A stretch of 64,000 bases of DNA, taken from contig CP075496.1 of the NCBI GenBank assembly GCA_021613535.1, forward strand, positions 12,400,001 to 12,464,000. The letters are read 5' to 3'. Below, one piece after another: positions 61,988 to 64,000 of the stretch (positions are counted from its first letter, which is position 1; the number at the start of each line of letters is the position of its first letter). The notes beneath the pieces are model-generated. The model ran no database searches, was not told where the DNA came from, and was given only the letters and a program-made list of their open reading frames with translations. The DNA comes from Adineta vaga (lineage: Eukaryota > Rotifera). The translations under genes and the position numbers were made by a program.

Positions 61988-62423
61988 GTGAGTGAACAAA
62001 ATCATTTATTTTAGCACTGAATCTTATTTCCATAGCAACGGTTATCTGATTGGTTATTCATATAAACGAATGATGTGACTGAATAGATGGCAGTTTATTA
62101 TAAGTGCATTGATGACTTAAATGCATAACGAAAACAAAGATCGATGAAACAACTTCAGTGTCGGAGATGAAGCATTTTTAGGGAGGCTTGTTTTCGGTGG
62201 CCATCTTTGTGGGTGTTGTGTTTGTGCTCTCATCGAACTCGTCACTTTGCTGCGCTTTACGAACGCAAAACCATCCACGAACACACGTAAGAATATAACA
62301 GGTAAGAGAGCAAAGAAATCGAGTTATTTTTTCTTTAAATATAAAAAACCACCTCACCATATAAAACAGTCTAAAGTTCAAACCTTCTTATCTTATTCTA
62401 GTTAGATTCTATAACAAAGCGCA
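61988..62423. promoter_or_regulatory. Divergent intergenic region upstream of the ADP/ATP carrier
   Basis: 436 bp between the starts of the Cys-rich orphan (-) and the carrier gene (+), so probably a shared promoter. GGCCATCTTTG near 62200 contains the CCATNTT core bound by YY1 in animals, a common element of housekeeping and mitochondrial-protein promoters. A TTATTCTAG acceptor-like site lies about 22 bp before the carrier start. Confidence 0.4.
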
Positions 62424-63478
62424 ATGTCAGTGGTAAGTCGATGGTTTATTGAATATTTTTATTTACAAATCTATCTATATGATTTTGTTTTTGTCTAGAA
62501 AGAGAAGCCCAAATTGAGCTTCATCGAAAATTTTGCACTCAGTGGAGTTGCTGCTGTCGTTTCAAAAACAGCAGCTGCACCAATTGAACGTGTAAAATTA
62601 CTCGTCCAAAATCAAGGTGAAATGATTAAACAAGGTACACTCACCGAACCATACAAGGGTGTTATGGATTGTACTGTCAGAACTTTCAGAAGTGAAGGTC
62701 TCATTCCGTTCTGGCGAGGCAATTTAGCCAATTGTATTCGATATTTTCCCACCCAGGTTTGATATTAAGGTTGAAAACATCAATATAAAAATACCAATTC
62801 TTTGCTTTTCTTTAGGCTTTGAACTTTGCTTTCAAAGACAAGATCAAAGTAATGTTCAAACAAAATAAAAATGATCCATACATGGTCAATTTTGCTAAAA
62901 ATGTTGCAAGTGGTGGTGTGGCTGGTGCATTATCATTATGCTTCGTCTATTCACTTGATTATGCTCGTACACGTTTGGCAAATGATCTTAAAAGTACGAA
63001 GAAAGGTGGTGGTGAACGTAAATACAATGGTCTCGTCGATGTTTACAAGAAAACATTGGCCACCGATGGTGTTGCCGGTCTCTATCGTGGTTTCGTCATT
63101 TCATGTGTCGGTATTATTATCTATCGTGGTTGTTACTTCGGTTTCTATGATACCTTGAAACCAATCTTACTTGGACCAGATGCCGGCCTTCTCCTTTCAT
63201 TTTTACTTGGTTATGGTGTCACAGTTACATCAGGTCTTATTTCATATCCAGTCGATACTATTCGACGACGTATGATGATGACATCAGGCCAAGCTGTCAA
63301 ATATAAGGGATCAATGGATTGTATGTTCCAAATTGTTCGCTCGGAAGGTGTTATTTCCTTATTCAAAGGAGCTGGTGCCAATATTCTCAGAGGTATTGCC
63401 GGTGCTGGTGTCTTAGCAGGTTTCGATAAATTGGTACAAGTCTATACTGGTATCAAAGTCGATACCAGCGGTGGTTAA
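62424..63478 (+). CDS. ANT: ADP/ATP translocase (SLC25A4/5/6 type)
   Basis: Three exons: the first encodes only MSV (62424-62432), then 62500-62757 and 62817-63478. The protein has three mitochondrial carrier repeats, PX[D/E]XX[K/R]-type motifs ([27 protein letters not shown]), and the RRRMMM signature that identifies ADP/ATP carriers. Other landmarks: [20 protein letters not shown], and [20 protein letters not shown]. It exchanges matrix ATP for cytosolic ADP across the inner mitochondrial membrane. Codon use is richer in C-ending codons than that of its neighbours, as expected for a highly expressed gene. Confidence 0.97.
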
Positions 63479-64000
63479 GAAAAATCTATATAGATGATAT
63501 ATTACACAAAGTCATCTCAATCAGACTATCCTCTAGTTTCCATTCACCTCCTTCTTACAATTTTTTCTAGCTTATTGCGGAAAAGAACGTAGATTCCTTC
63601 TTCTTCTTTTACTCTATTCTAGTACAATTTTGTTTTTCTCTCTTTCTCTCCAACTGTAGCAGCAGTAAAATGCCTGTGTTCATGTGAATGCGTTTTATTT
63701 TTATTTATAACATCAAAAAGAAGAAAATAACAATAACAACAACATCAAAAACTAACTTTAGTATCTAGTGATGCTTGACATCAAAGTTCATGTAGTTCTT
63801 CTTATGTTGAAATGAAACAGAAAAACTTGACACAATGTGCTAGAATGCAACCTTTTTCTTTTTTTGCTTTTTAGAACATATCACTTATGTTGAATTTAGA
63901 TAAATAAGATTTATTTACACACACAAAAAAATGTTTAAGAAGTAATGTCCATCGATAAACAATCAATTTTACATGATTTATATTTAAAAGATTCAATTTA
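63479..64000. other. 3' UTR and downstream sequence, no gene seen
   Basis: Pyrimidine-rich sequence followed by AT-rich DNA to the end of the window. No exon recognised. Confidence 0.5.

Noticed and set aside
62213-62224. GTGGGTGTTGTG as a possible rotifer telomere-like repeat
   Set aside because: Only a single imperfect occurrence; no tandem array, so not evidence of a subtelomere.
62178-62381. Minus-strand frame and an ATGGCC mini-frame upstream of the ADP/ATP carrier
   Set aside because: Only eight codons follow the good-context ATG; the site is better explained as a YY1-like promoter element.

Overview
The window is animal nuclear DNA: AT-rich and gene-dense, with many exons separated by GT-AG introns that are mostly 45-65 bp. 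Nearly all recognisable products are metazoan: CADPS, RUNX, synaptogyrin, a PI3K p85-type subunit, IFT80, RSPH9, TMEM17 and an ADP/ATP translocase. Compact introns, a plant-style PPR-DYW gene, an MscS-type channel, and splice-acceptor-like sites just before most start codons together point to a bdelloid rotifer. That assignment is inference; no marker here names the species.

Layout. 0-5 kb: a small hypothetical protein (-), the radial spoke protein RSPH9 (-) and a type II membrane protein with a uromodulin-like D8C domain (+). 5.7-11.1 kb: NFX1 (+), a putative mitochondrial MscS-like channel (+) and an orphan single-exon protein (-). 12.8-21 kb: a predicted N-myristoylated Pro/Gln-rich protein (+), TMEM170 (-), then IFT80 and a WDR93-like protein in tandem (+). 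21-24 kb: a PI3K p85-type regulatory subunit with an unusual C1-SAM-C1 N terminus (-). 24-34 kb: a 3 kb gene-free stretch followed by CADPS (+). 34.4-39 kb: a coiled-coil orphan, TMEM17, a CFAP97-domain protein and synaptogyrin (all +). 39-44.8 kb: a decayed repeat copy, a PPR-DYW gene with four apparent frameshifts (-), and a second, open copy of the repeat. 44.8-54.2 kb: MUS81, a very short SEC20-like tail-anchored protein, an MPHOSPH9-like protein with two apparent frameshifts, and a 472-residue orphan (all +). 56.8-63.5 kb: RUNX (+), a Cys-rich orphan (-) and an ADP/ATP carrier (+).

At least five genes concern cilia or centrioles (RSPH9, IFT80, TMEM17, CFAP97-domain, MPHOSPH9-like; probably WDR93 as well). 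Two concern regulated secretion (CADPS, synaptogyrin). Several same-strand neighbours are only 120-300 bp apart, and the downstream start follows an acceptor-like AG, which fits spliced-leader trans-splicing and possibly operons. The most unusual items are the PPR-DYW gene, the MscS-like gene, the rearranged p85 and the duplicated 200 bp element. No tRNA, rRNA, CRISPR array or intact transposon was recognised.
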